Part shown: piece after piece, positions 16,926 to 26,100 of the stretch
Layout: every line of letters starts with the position of its first letter
How positions within the stretch are numbered: the stretch's first letter is position 1
The notes under the pieces: generated by a model
What the model was told of the DNA's origin: nothing
The model's database searches: none
The model's input: the letters and a program-made list of their open reading frames with translations, nothing else
Made by a program: the position numbers and the translations under genes
Assembly (NCBI GenBank): GCA_947626285.1
Contig: CANQRR010000008.1
Span: 29,891 to 93,890, forward strand
Direction: 5' to 3'
Length of the DNA stretch: 64,000 nt
From: an uncultured Lachnospiraceae bacterium
GTDB taxonomy: Bacteria; Bacillota; Clostridia; Lachnospirales; Lachnospiraceae

Positions 16926-18224
16926 TCAGTCCTGCTCCTCAAAACGCACCCGGATCGAGTTCGCGTGCGCAGTCAGCTGCTCCGCCTCGGCAAAGGCGAT
17001 AATATCCCGATGGATCGGCTCCAGCGCCTCGCGCGAATAGTAGACGATGCTCGATTTCTTGATAAAGTCGTCCACAGACAGCGCCGAGAAAAATTTCGCG
17101 GTACCGTTCGTCGGAAGCACATGGTTCGGTCCGGCGAAGTAATCGCCCAGCGGCTCGCTGCTGTACTCCCCGATGAAGATCGCGCCCGCGTTGCGAATCC
17201 TGGTCATCACTTGAAACGCGTCCTTCGTCACGATCTCCAGATGCTCGGAGGCGATCTCATTGACCGTCTCGACCGCGTCGTCCAGACTGTCCGCAAGCAG
17301 GATAAATCCATACTGTTCCAGCGATTTCCGGATGATTTCCGCGCGGGAGAGCGTCTTCAGGAAACCCTCGATCTCCTCCGCCACCGCTTTCGCGAGCGTC
17401 TCGCTCGTCGTCACGAGGATCGCCGACGCCATCTCGTCGTGCTCCGCCTGTGAGAGCAGATCGGCCGCCACATAGCGCGGGTTCGCCGTCTCGTCGGCCA
17501 GCACAAGGATCTCGCTCGGCCCGGCCACGGAGTCAATGCTGACGTGGCCGAAGACCGCTTTCTTCGCGAGCGCCACATAAATATTTCCCGGGCCTGTGAT
17601 CTTGTCCGCCTTCGGAATACTCTCCGTCCCAAACGCGAGCGCCGCGATCGCCTGCGCGCCTCCGACCTTGTAAATCTCGTCGACGCCCGCCTCGTTGGCC
17701 GCGATCAGCGTGTTCACCGGAATCTTTCCATCTTTTCCGGGCGGCGTCGTCATCACGATGCGCGGCACCCCGGCCACCTTCGCCGGCACGACGTTCATCA
17801 GCACGGACGACGGGTAGACCGCTTTCCCGCCCGGCACATAGACGCCGACCGTGGCAAGCGGCGTGATCTTCTGTCCGAGCATCGTACCATTCTCCGTGCT
17901 GTCAAACCAACTGTATTTCCGCTGCTTTTCATGATAGCCGCGGATGTTGACGAGCGCTTTTCTCACCACGTCGAGAAAGCCGGGCTCAACGTGCCGATAG
18001 GCCTCGTCGATCTCCACCTGTGTGACGCGCACAGTCTGTGCGGAGACCTCCACGCCGTCGAACTGCTTCGTATATCCGAACACCGCTTCATCGCCTTTTT
18101 CGCGCACCTGCTCCACGATCGCGTTCACGCGTTCCTCATAGCCCTGGTAACTGGACGGGCTGCGTTTTAAGAGCTGATCCAGAATATTTTTCCTCGTCTC
18201 TTCCGTCAGTTTTATGATCTGCAT
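16926..18224 (-). CDS. hisD: Histidinol dehydrogenase HisD
   Basis: The enzyme makes histidine from histidinol in two NAD-dependent oxidations. Motifs include PGGKAVYPSSVLMNVVPAKVAGV, with GPGNIYVALAKK, the zinc-site SVAGPSEILVLAD and DLLSQAEHDEMA, and AGPNHVLPT. Starting at MQIIKLTEETRK gives 432 residues, the usual length. GAGG lies 10 nt upstream, while the open frame runs 39 codons further without support. It follows hisG in the operon. Confidence 0.96.
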   Translation of the reverse strand: MQIIKLTEETRKNILDQLLKRSPSSYQGYEERVNAIVEQVREKGDEAVFGYTKQFDGVEVSAQTVRVTQVEIDEAYRHVEPGFLDVVRKALVNIRGYHEKQRKYSWFDSTENGTMLGQKITPLATVGVYVPGGKAVYPSSVLMNVVPAKVAGVPRIVMTTPPGKDGKIPVNTLIAANEAGVDEIYKVGGAQAIAALAFGTESIPKADKITGPGNIYVALAKKAVFGHVSIDSVAGPSEILVLADETANPRYVAADLLSQAEHDEMASAILVTTSETLAKAVAEEIEGFLKTLSRAEIIRKSLEQYGFILLADSLDDAVETVNEIASEHLEIVTKDAFQVMTRIRNAGAIFIGEYSSEPLGDYFAGPNHVLPTNGTAKFFSALSVDDFIKKSSIVYYSREALEPIHRDIIAFAEAEQLTAHANSIRVRFEEQD

Positions 18225-18337
18225 GTCATTTGCCTCTCTTGTCTGTTTTGATCTGATCTCCGGATAATCCTTTCTCCCCTGCATTTCCGTTCGCAATGGG
18301 AATAGGGCTGTCTGCCCCGGCGCCGCAGCGCTCAGGA

Positions 18338-18994
18338 TCATTGCTTCTGGATCGCCTCATTCAGCCGCGACAGCAGTCCGGCGATCCGCTCCTGCTCCAT
18401 CCGCATGCTGACCGGATTCACGACGACGCGTGCGGATAAAGGACACACTTCCTCGAGCACAGTCAAACCGTTCTCCCGCAGCGTACTGCCGGTCTCCACG
18501 ATATCGACGATCACCTCGGAGAGTCCGACGATCGGCGCGAGCTCTATGGAACCGTTGAGCTTGATGATCTCCACGGTCTGATTTTTCTGATTATAAAAAT
18601 AATCCTTCGCGATGCGCGGGTATTTCGTCGCCACGCGGATCAGTTCCTGCCCTTTCAAGAGCTCGCGCGCGGATTCCGGTCCGCACACGCACATCCTGCA
18701 TTTTCCGAAGCCGAGATCCAGCACCTCATAGATCTTCCGGCCTTCCTCCTGGATCGTATCCCGGCCGACGATCCCGATATCCGCCGCCCCGTACTCTACA
18801 TAGGTCGGCACATCCGGTCCCTTCGCCAGGAAAAAACGAAGCTTCTGTTCTTCATTCACAAAGATCAGCTTCCGCGAATCCGGATCCTTCATCTCCTCAC
18901 AGGTGAGCCCGATCCGTTCAAACAATTCCATCGTTTTACTCGCCAAACGTCCCTTCGTGAGCGCGAATGTCAGATATCTCTCCTGTCTCTCCAT
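18338..18994 (-). CDS. hisG: ATP phosphoribosyltransferase catalytic subunit, short form HisG
   Basis: The protein starts the histidine pathway by joining ATP and PRPP. LTFALTKGRLASKTMELFERIG and VEYGAADIGIVGRD are typical, and so is VDIVETGSTLRENGL with the PRPP-binding part. It is the short form of about 218 residues without the C-terminal regulatory domain. That fits the HisZ subunit encoded directly upstream, since short HisG needs HisZ for activity. ATG at 19012 is an alternative start; I chose 18994 because an AGGA motif lies upstream. Confidence 0.95.
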   Translation of the reverse strand: MERQERYLTFALTKGRLASKTMELFERIGLTCEEMKDPDSRKLIFVNEEQKLRFFLAKGPDVPTYVEYGAADIGIVGRDTIQEEGRKIYEVLDLGFGKCRMCVCGPESARELLKGQELIRVATKYPRIAKDYFYNQKNQTVEIIKLNGSIELAPIVGLSEVIVDIVETGSTLRENGLTVLEEVCPLSARVVVNPVSMRMEQERIAGLLSRLNEAIQKQ

Positions 18995-19017
18995 AGATAG
19001 ATCATTCCTCATAGTTT

Positions 19018-20199
19018 TTAAAATAGTTCGATCACATTCTCGCAGTCCGCCGAACGGGCGTAATTCCGGCAGTCCTCCTGTGTACGTCCCGACGTGACCC
19101 GGACAAGCTCCGCATTTTTCCCGGAAGCCCGTAGCCCGGAAGCCCTCTGCACCGCCTCAGCCTGATGCGCTTTGTCATAAAAGATCATACAGCGGTCCGC
19201 CGCCGTTTCCTGCACAGCCTTCTGCCTGGAAAGCGCGCTTAAGAGCTGGTCGACGACCACCACGAATCCGACCGCCGGGGCGTCCTGTCCGAAATACCCG
19301 AGCAGATCATCGTAGCGTCCGCCCTTGATGACCGCGTCCCCGATCCCGTAAGTATACCCGCGGAAAATGATACCGGTGTAATACATATAACGGCTCAGCA
19401 TGCCGAGGTCGAACGACACGTACTTTTCAACTCCGTAAAGCTTCAGCGTCTCCCAGACCTCGCGCAGACGGGCAACCGCCGAGAGCGCCTGGGGATTGTC
19501 GGTCAGCGCTTCCGCGCGAGCGAGCATCTCCTCCGTGCCGAACAGCCCGGTAAGCGCCGTGAACGCTTTCGCGAGGGGTTCCCCGACGGTCTGCTCTGAG
19601 ACCAGCTTGTCCACACCAAACGTATTTTTGCTCGTGATCAGCTCCTTGAGCTCCGCGACGACCGGTGCGTCGAACCCCGCCTCCTTCGCGAGCGCGTGAA
19701 AAAAGCCCGCGTGTCCGAGCGTGATCTGGAATTCCTTCAGTCCGGACGCAAGCATCATCTGCACGGCGAGCGCGACGATCTCCGCATCCGCGTCCACACT
19801 GTCTTCCCCCATGAGTTCGCCGCCAATCTGCGTCGTCTCCTTTAGACGCCCCTGATAGCTTGAATTGTTGACAAACGCCTGCCCGAGATAGGTCAGGCGC
19901 ACCGGCATGTTGTTGTTCAGAAAATACTTTGACGCGGCGCGCGCGACGGGCGGCGTGAAATCCGGGCGCAGCACCAGCGTGTTGCCCTCCCGGTCAAAAA
20001 ACTTGTAGAGCTCCGCCGAAGGGATCGTCCCGATCTCCTTGCTGAACACGTCGAAGAACTCAAACGTCGGCGTCTCGATGTCACGGTACCCGTAAGAGCG
20101 GATGACCGCGTGCAGTCTGTCCTGCAGCGCAAGCTTCTGCTCGCACTCCCTGCTGTATATGTCCCGCACGCCCTCCGGCGTGTGTAAGATCCTCTGCAT
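19018..20199 (-). CDS. hisZ: ATP phosphoribosyltransferase regulatory subunit HisZ
   Basis: HisZ is a histidyl-tRNA-synthetase paralogue that activates short HisG and carries the histidine feedback site. The class II synthetase fold shows in TPEGVRDIYSREC, DIETPTFEFFDVF, LRPDFTPPVARAASKYF and GGRYDDLLGYFG. At 393 residues it lacks the anticodon-binding tail of a real HisRS. It is the first gene after a sigma-A-type promoter about 30 nt upstream. The leader is too short for a T-box or a peptide attenuator. Confidence 0.95.
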   Translation of the reverse strand: MQRILHTPEGVRDIYSRECEQKLALQDRLHAVIRSYGYRDIETPTFEFFDVFSKEIGTIPSAELYKFFDREGNTLVLRPDFTPPVARAASKYFLNNNMPVRLTYLGQAFVNNSSYQGRLKETTQIGGELMGEDSVDADAEIVALAVQMMLASGLKEFQITLGHAGFFHALAKEAGFDAPVVAELKELITSKNTFGVDKLVSEQTVGEPLAKAFTALTGLFGTEEMLARAEALTDNPQALSAVARLREVWETLKLYGVEKYVSFDLGMLSRYMYYTGIIFRGYTYGIGDAVIKGGRYDDLLGYFGQDAPAVGFVVVVDQLLSALSRQKAVQETAADRCMIFYDKAHQAEAVQRASGLRASGKNAELVRVTSGRTQEDCRNYARSADCENVIELF

Positions 20200-20235
20200 A
20201 GATTTCTCTCCCCTGACAGATTTTGTTACGGATAT

Positions 20236-20264
20236 ATCTTAATATCAACGGGCGCGGCTGTCAA
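20236..20264 (-). promoter_or_regulatory. Promoter of the hisZGDB-hisIE operon
   Basis: On the minus strand TTGACA (20264-20259) and TAAGAT (20241-20236) are spaced by 17 nt. The -35 box is a perfect consensus. Predicted transcription begins about 30 nt before the hisZ ATG. Confidence 0.7.
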
Positions 20265-20306
20265 ATCTTTCTTTTCTCTCCTGTATTCTCGTATAAGACC
20301 TGATCT

Positions 20307-20843
20307 TTACTCCTCCCGCGCCTCCAGATCCGTCTGGAGCGCGTCCAGATACGGGACGAAAAAACCGTGATGCGGCTCGATGTAGTAGTCCTGGTCGAGC
20401 TCCTCGTAGCGGAAGCTCTTGCGCCCGCCCTCCTGCGCGCGCGTCCAGAAGCGCATCATATCCCGGTAAGGCAGATAAAACAGTTCGTTGCGCGCCGTAT
20501 AGAAAAGAATCAGGAAGGAGACGCCCCCCTGCTTCTCAAACTGCGTCATGAACTCCACCTGATGCGGATGGATGTTCTGCAGCGCAAAGGTGTCCGACGT
20601 GCACTCCTTCGCGTCGAAACAGACCGGAATCCCCTGCACCGCGCCGATGTAGTCAACCGTACTCTTCTGATCGAAGTAGGCGAGCGTGATGTGCCGGCTG
20701 TCCTTGTCGATCTGGAGCGGCGTGATCGGCGTCGGCACCTTCTGGATCAGCGCCAGTCCCTTCTCCAGATACAGCTCGTTTGTCCGATTGATCAGTTCTT
20801 CCAGCGTGGACCCCCTCAGCCCCCGCGTCTTCCATGTCGCCAT
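20307..20843 (-). CDS. recU: Holliday junction resolvase RecU
   Basis: RecU resolves four-way DNA junctions in Firmicutes, replacing RuvC. RGSTLEELINRTNELYLEKG, the catalytic acidic cluster in KSTVDYIGAV and CFDAKE, and NIHPHQVEFM all match the family. At 178 residues it is slightly shorter than the Bacillus protein. The RuvAB motor that works with it is encoded at 56.6-58.3 kb in this window. It stands alone between the his operon and a divergent kinase gene. Confidence 0.9.
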   Translation of the reverse strand: MATWKTRGLRGSTLEELINRTNELYLEKGLALIQKVPTPITPLQIDKDSRHITLAYFDQKSTVDYIGAVQGIPVCFDAKECTSDTFALQNIHPHQVEFMTQFEKQGGVSFLILFYTARNELFYLPYRDMMRFWTRAQEGGRKSFRYEELDQDYYIEPHHGFFVPYLDALQTDLEAREE

Positions 20844-20938
20844 AGCTTTCCCCTCATCCTTCAGGTCGTCAACCTTATCATTTCTCTATTATGCCTTTCC
20901 CGCCTGTTTTCGTCAAGCCGAAAAGAACCCGCTTTTTG

Positions 20939-20967
20939 TTGTAAAATCCGTACGGGTATACTATAAT
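20939..20967 (+). promoter_or_regulatory. Promoter of the GHKL kinase gene
   Basis: TTGTAA (20939-20944), a 17-nt spacer and a consensus TATAAT (20962-20967) precede the kinase start by about 115 nt. Confidence 0.65.
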
Positions 20968-21084
20968 GTCGATGTGTGCGTCTTACAGAAAATACGGTTT
21001 CGTGAACGGATGCAAAGACAGGGCGGACTGGCTTCCCGTCCTTGTGAGCAGATGCGAATCGCAAGATCAGAAGGGGAACTTACT

Positions 21085-23067
21085 ATGCGGAAAAAACGCT
21101 CGGAATATCAGACGCAGTATGTAATCGGACTCGTTTTCATCGTGATCACAGTCCTTGTGTTTCTTAATATCCTCTGGGGGCTTGCCCGCACCGACAAGGC
21201 GGATTTCTATCTGCGGGATACCTCTTCCCTGAATTTCGGCTGGAAGTATGAAGTCCTCTCAGGCGGGAAAGTGACGGTCGAGACGCCGGTATTCGGCGAG
21301 TACGACGCGATATCCTTTCCGGCAGACGCGCCCATACAGGCTGTGAGCATCTCGCGCGTCATGACGGAGGAAATAAAAGCTATGGCAGAGATCGAGACCG
21401 TACAATACGAAAACAAGCTGGTCGAGATCTATCTGGACAACCTTCTGCTCTTCTCCGAGCTTCCGGACGGAGAACGGAACGAGGAAGGGTTCCTGCTCCT
21501 TGAGGAGACAAATCCGGAAATCCGGAAAAGAACTGCGCTGAAAAACGAATTTTTCCCGTACGGCAGCACGGTGCGGCTTTCCCTGCCGGATGACTGCCGC
21601 GGTAAAACTCTGAGGATCACCACCTACTTTTTCGGAGAAGTGCCGAATTATGAACCTGTCTACCCGTCTCTGGGAAGCTATGAGTCCAGATACGCCCCAT
21701 ACCTGGCGGATCTTGTGATGCCGATCACTCTTTTGATCCTCTGCGCCATCTGCTTTCTCCTCCTGATCATGGTATTCGTGCTGGATATCCCGAACGGTAA
21801 AAAGGATCCCCGTATCTTTCTTCTGGCCCTGTACTTTCTGTTCTTGTTTGTGTCCACACTGACCGGGTCGACCGTCAGTGTCGTCGGCGAGGTGGAGGAA
21901 CACGCCGCGATCCAGATCCTGGGCGAATATTATATTCTCCCGCTGTGTCTGTATCTCGCGTTTCTTCTGCACGGTTGGAGACGTCTGGTGCTCCTTGGCG
22001 GCACAGCCGTCTGGAGCGTGTATATCGGCGTCCAGCTCTTTATGAGCTCCAGGGACGGCTATCTCGCGGCGGATGTCGTCGGGCAGGGAACCTTCCTGCT
22101 TGCGCTGCTGTTTATAGCGGTCTTTCTCTTCGACTTCATTGTCCGCGGGAGAAAACAGAGCGACCGCAAACGCGTTCTCATGTATACGGCGCTGACGGCG
22201 ACGGTCTTTGTCCTCTGTGTTTTCTCGGAGGCGAACCGCGCATATGACGGCAATGCGCTCGAGTGTCTCGAGTTCATCATTTCCATGGCATTTAGCGGAT
22301 ATTTTGTCACGCTTATGGCGCTGATACAGGATACCTGCGCGGCGATGGCAGTCATCATCCTCGTGGTGGAATTTCTGCGGAGGAGCACGGAGACCCGTAC
22401 CATGGTCACCGTGCTGGAGGAGCGCGGCCGCGCTACCCTGGAAGAATACAACCGCATGCTGGACGCGGAGGGCGAGACCCATTCCCTGCGGCACGAGATG
22501 TCGCATCACCTGACGGCACTCCTCGGATTTCTCCGGGAAGGAGAAACCGGGCGCGCGGAAGAATACATCACATCAGTGGAAAAAGAGCTGAACGGACTGC
22601 CCGTGTTCCGCTACAGCCAGAATACGATCGTGAATGTGATCGCCGGATCCTATCTGAACCGTGCGGCAAAAGAGGGCATTCAGGTGAAACACAGCCTGTC
22701 TGTCCCTGAAGAGCTGACGATCCAGGATGAAGACCTCAGCGTTTTCCTCTCCAACATGCTCCAGAATGCCCTGGAGGCCTGCGAGCGCATGGATCCTGCG
22801 TCGGAGCGCTACATCCACGTCAATATGAACGTGCACGGCAATTATCTGGCGATCGGCTGCACGAACAGCATGTCCCCGGAACAGGAAAAAGCTTCCGACG
22901 CCGCACAGCAGCGCCGAAAGCTTAGGAGCCGCACCCATGGATACGGTCTGAAAGCGATGTCAAACATCGCAGAGAAATATGACAGCCTCCTGAAGATAGA
23001 AAAAAACGCCTTCGAATTCTCTGTAAAGACGGTTCTGAATCTGCGGTCCGGCGCCAGCCATGCATGA
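21085..23067 (+). CDS. GHKL-family sensor histidine kinase
   Basis: The 660-residue protein has an N-terminal membrane helix, an extracytoplasmic segment of about 180 residues, and a block of about seven helices (residues about 210-440), a layout like 7TM-DISM receptors. The cytoplasmic part carries LRHEMSHHLTALLGF with the likely phosphoacceptor His at residue 470, the N box SNMLQNALEA and the G box HGYGLKAM. Such kinases usually pair with LytTR response regulators, and one lies 6 kb away on the same strand at 29283. The start has AAGGGGA upstream. The signal is unknown. Confidence 0.87.
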   Translation: MRKKRSEYQTQYVIGLVFIVITVLVFLNILWGLARTDKADFYLRDTSSLNFGWKYEVLSGGKVTVETPVFGEYDAISFPADAPIQAVSISRVMTEEIKAMAEIETVQYENKLVEIYLDNLLLFSELPDGERNEEGFLLLEETNPEIRKRTALKNEFFPYGSTVRLSLPDDCRGKTLRITTYFFGEVPNYEPVYPSLGSYESRYAPYLADLVMPITLLILCAICFLLLIMVFVLDIPNGKKDPRIFLLALYFLFLFVSTLTGSTVSVVGEVEEHAAIQILGEYYILPLCLYLAFLLHGWRRLVLLGGTAVWSVYIGVQLFMSSRDGYLAADVVGQGTFLLALLFIAVFLFDFIVRGRKQSDRKRVLMYTALTATVFVLCVFSEANRAYDGNALECLEFIISMAFSGYFVTLMALIQDTCAAMAVIILVVEFLRRSTETRTMVTVLEERGRATLEEYNRMLDAEGETHSLRHEMSHHLTALLGFLREGETGRAEEYITSVEKELNGLPVFRYSQNTIVNVIAGSYLNRAAKEGIQVKHSLSVPEELTIQDEDLSVFLSNMLQNALEACERMDPASERYIHVNMNVHGNYLAIGCTNSMSPEQEKASDAAQQRRKLRSRTHGYGLKAMSNIAEKYDSLLKIEKNAFEFSVKTVLNLRSGASHA

Positions 23068-23129
23068 CGCGGAACCGTTTGCACTCGCAGGGACATCGGC
23101 AGGCAAATACGGACATCAGCCGGAATCTG

Positions 23130-26100
23130 TCACGGTGTCGGCTCCAGATAATTCCGGATATCCTCGAGAAGCTTCCGGTAATCTTCGATCAGCTTCCCGT
23201 GATGGCTCTTCACAAATTCATAGTCGCCTTCCCGTGTCGCCGTCTCAAGAGCAAAGGCCCGTCCGCCAAGCGCAATGGCTCCGATCGTGCGGGACGCGCT
23301 CTTCAGCGCGTGGACCTTCACCAGATAATTATCCCAGTCCTCTGCAGTTCTGTATCCGTCCAGCTCATCCGCCGTGCTGTCGGCGACATATTCCTCCAGC
23401 ATCTCACGGTAAAACTCCTCATCATCCGCGCAGTAGGTGAGGCCGACGCTCATCTGGATCCCCGGGATCGGGCCGTCGTCCGTCTCCAGCTGCGCTCCGT
23501 CTTCTTCGCCGCCTGTCAGCCCGGCGCTTTCTTGGTTTTCCGCCTCCTGCGTCGAACGTTCCGTTTCCTTCTGTGCATCCTCCGCAGGCTGTGCTGGGCT
23601 TTCTGCTTCCTTCCATACTTCTCTCATCGGCTGCTGCGCAGACAATTCTTCTATGTCTGTCTGAGAGGACTGTCTCTGTGCGTTTGATCCGTCGGACGCG
23701 CCCGTCGCCTGTGCCTGCTCCGTCCGCCCCGCAGTCTTGCGGACCTCGCGATAGCTGACCAGCTCCGGCGGCAAATGCTTCGCAAGCATCTCCTCAAGCT
23801 GCTTGACCGCGATCGGCTTCGAAATGTAATCGGTGAATCCCTGCTTCAGGTACTCCTCCCGCACGCCCACGATCTCGTTCGCCGTCATCATGATCACGGC
23901 CGTATCGTCCGGCAGAAGCTTTTCGTCCCTGAGCCTTGCGAAGGTCTCGACCCCGTCCATCTGCGGCATCATATGATCCAGGAAAACGATATGGTAATGC
24001 GCGTTCTCAACCTTCTCGATACACTCCATTCCGCTGGACACCGTGTCAAGCTGCACGCCGTTGCGTCCCAACAGATTGCGCACCACGCGCAGATTGACCG
24101 CCGTGTCGTCCACCACCAGGATGCGCGCGTCCGGGGCGTAGACATATTCCTCCTTCTGCTGCCTGCCCAGCAGCTTCTGGAAGCTCTGACGATAGTCGCC
24201 GATCTCCCGGGAGGACATCGCCTGCTGTACCAGCTCAAAGGAAAAGACGGAACCCTCCCCGTAGACGCTCTCGACTTTCAGTTCGCTCCCCATCATGTGC
24301 AGGAGATTCTGCACGATCGGGATCCCAAGGCCCGTGCCCTCGATGTTGCGGTTCTTCTCCTGGTCCAGCCGCTGGAACATGCCGAAGAGCCGTTCCATGT
24401 CCTCCTCGCGGATGCCGATGCCGGTGTCCTTCACCTCCACATAGAGAGTGATGTCGTCCCCCTCCCGGCGTCTGCCCTCGATCTTCAGGGTGACGCCGCC
24501 CTCCTGCGTGTATTTCACCGCGTTCGTCAGCAGGTTCGTGATGATCTGTCGCACGCGCACATCGTCCCCGTACAGCTCCTCCGGGAGCGTCGGATCGATC
24601 TCCAGGTTCAGCGCAAGCCCCTTTGACTGTGCCCTGTCCGTGATCAGGTTCACAAGGTTTAAGATCATCATACCCGTCTCGTACACCACGGGCTGGATCT
24701 CCATCCTGCCGCTTTCGATCTTCGTGAAATCGAGGATCCCGTTGATCAGCGTGAGCAGCGTGGAACCTGCGCTGCGGATCTGGGCCGCGTACTCCTGGAT
24801 ATTGGCGTCGTTGTTCTCGCGGAGGATCATCTCGTTCATGCCGAGCACCGCGTTGATCGGCGTGCGGATCTCGTGGCTCATCTGGGCCAGAAAGAGCGAT
24901 TTCGCCTGATCGGCCGCCCGCGCGGCGTCCGCCGCATCCTGCAGCTGCACGTCCGTCTCATGCTGCCAGCGCACCATATTGTTCATCAGCAGAACGACCG
25001 CGCCGATACATGCGCCGAACAGGACGAGGAACAGCAGCGCGTACCGCAGCACATCCCCGTAGATCATCCAGAAATCGTTCACCACGATGACCTTGAAATT
25101 GGAAAGGCTCTCCTCCATGGAGCTGCAGGCCTTCAGCTTTCCGTCATAGTCGCGCAGGATCACAATCTTTGAGGAATTGTAGATCTTCTCATACACCAGG
25201 TCATGAATGTTCGGCGTGCCCTCCCCCGTGTACTGGTACTCCGGGTTCGGGTGGTTGATGATCCTGCCCTCTTTGTCCACGAGGAAGGCGTAGCCGGTTC
25301 CGGAATAACCGTCGCCTAATATCTCCATCAGCACATCCAGATAGAAATCGATGGCGAACACGCCCAGAAACTCGCCGCTGTCTGTCTCCACCTTCTTTGA
25401 GAAGGTGATACAGTACTTGCCCGTGCGCGCGTCATAGTAAGGCTCCGTGATGTTGAAATCTTCCGCCTCCATCGCCCCGGTGTACCACACGCGCTCCTCC
25501 TCCACATAGTCCTCGTCCGGGACCCAGCCGTTGTTCATCACCATCGGATGGCCGTGCGGAAAATCGGGGTTCGCGATGTAGGTGGCAGAGATCCCGTTGT
25601 AATGCTTCGTGATCTGATCCAGAAAGTTCACCATGTCGTCGTAGTCGGAAAGCATCTCCGGCTGAGCCGCCACCGTATAGGAAAACAGATCCAGAATGCT
25701 CTTCTGCTCCAGGATCCATGCGCTCACCTCGTAATTGTATCCGCGCGCCTCCTCCTCCAGTCTGGAACGCCCCCAGCGCAACGTCATCATCGTCGTGATC
25801 GTAATCGTCAGGAGCATGGTCAGGGCCAGAGCCACGATGATCGAAGTCTCAAACCAGTGCCGTTCCTTTGCAGTGAGGATCGCACGCTTGCCGCCCCTCT
25901 TTTGCACAGGCTCTTTCTTCCCCTGCATATCGGCCATTTTCTCAAACGACACGCGGAAGGATTCCGGCATGGCGGACAGCAGCTCCTCTCTCGCCTCAAG
26001 CGTCTGCTCCATGCGGAGACGCTGGCGGCAGGCGATCAGGTAGAGCACAAGAAAGACGATCACCACAATTATCATGACGATAAGATTGCACACGAACTGA

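Noticed and set aside
20200..20306. T-box or histidine leader peptide before hisZ
   Set aside because: The promoter lies about 30 nt from the ATG, leaving no space for a leader RNA, and there is no run of His codons.
20965..21124. 49-residue frame overlapping the kinase start
   Set aside because: It begins within the predicted -10 box and has no ribosome site.
21259..22509. 416-codon open frame antisense to the GHKL kinase
   Set aside because: Composition is rich in Arg, His and Gln with no domain, no ribosome site and full overlap with a recognised kinase. It is a shadow of G+C-rich codon use.
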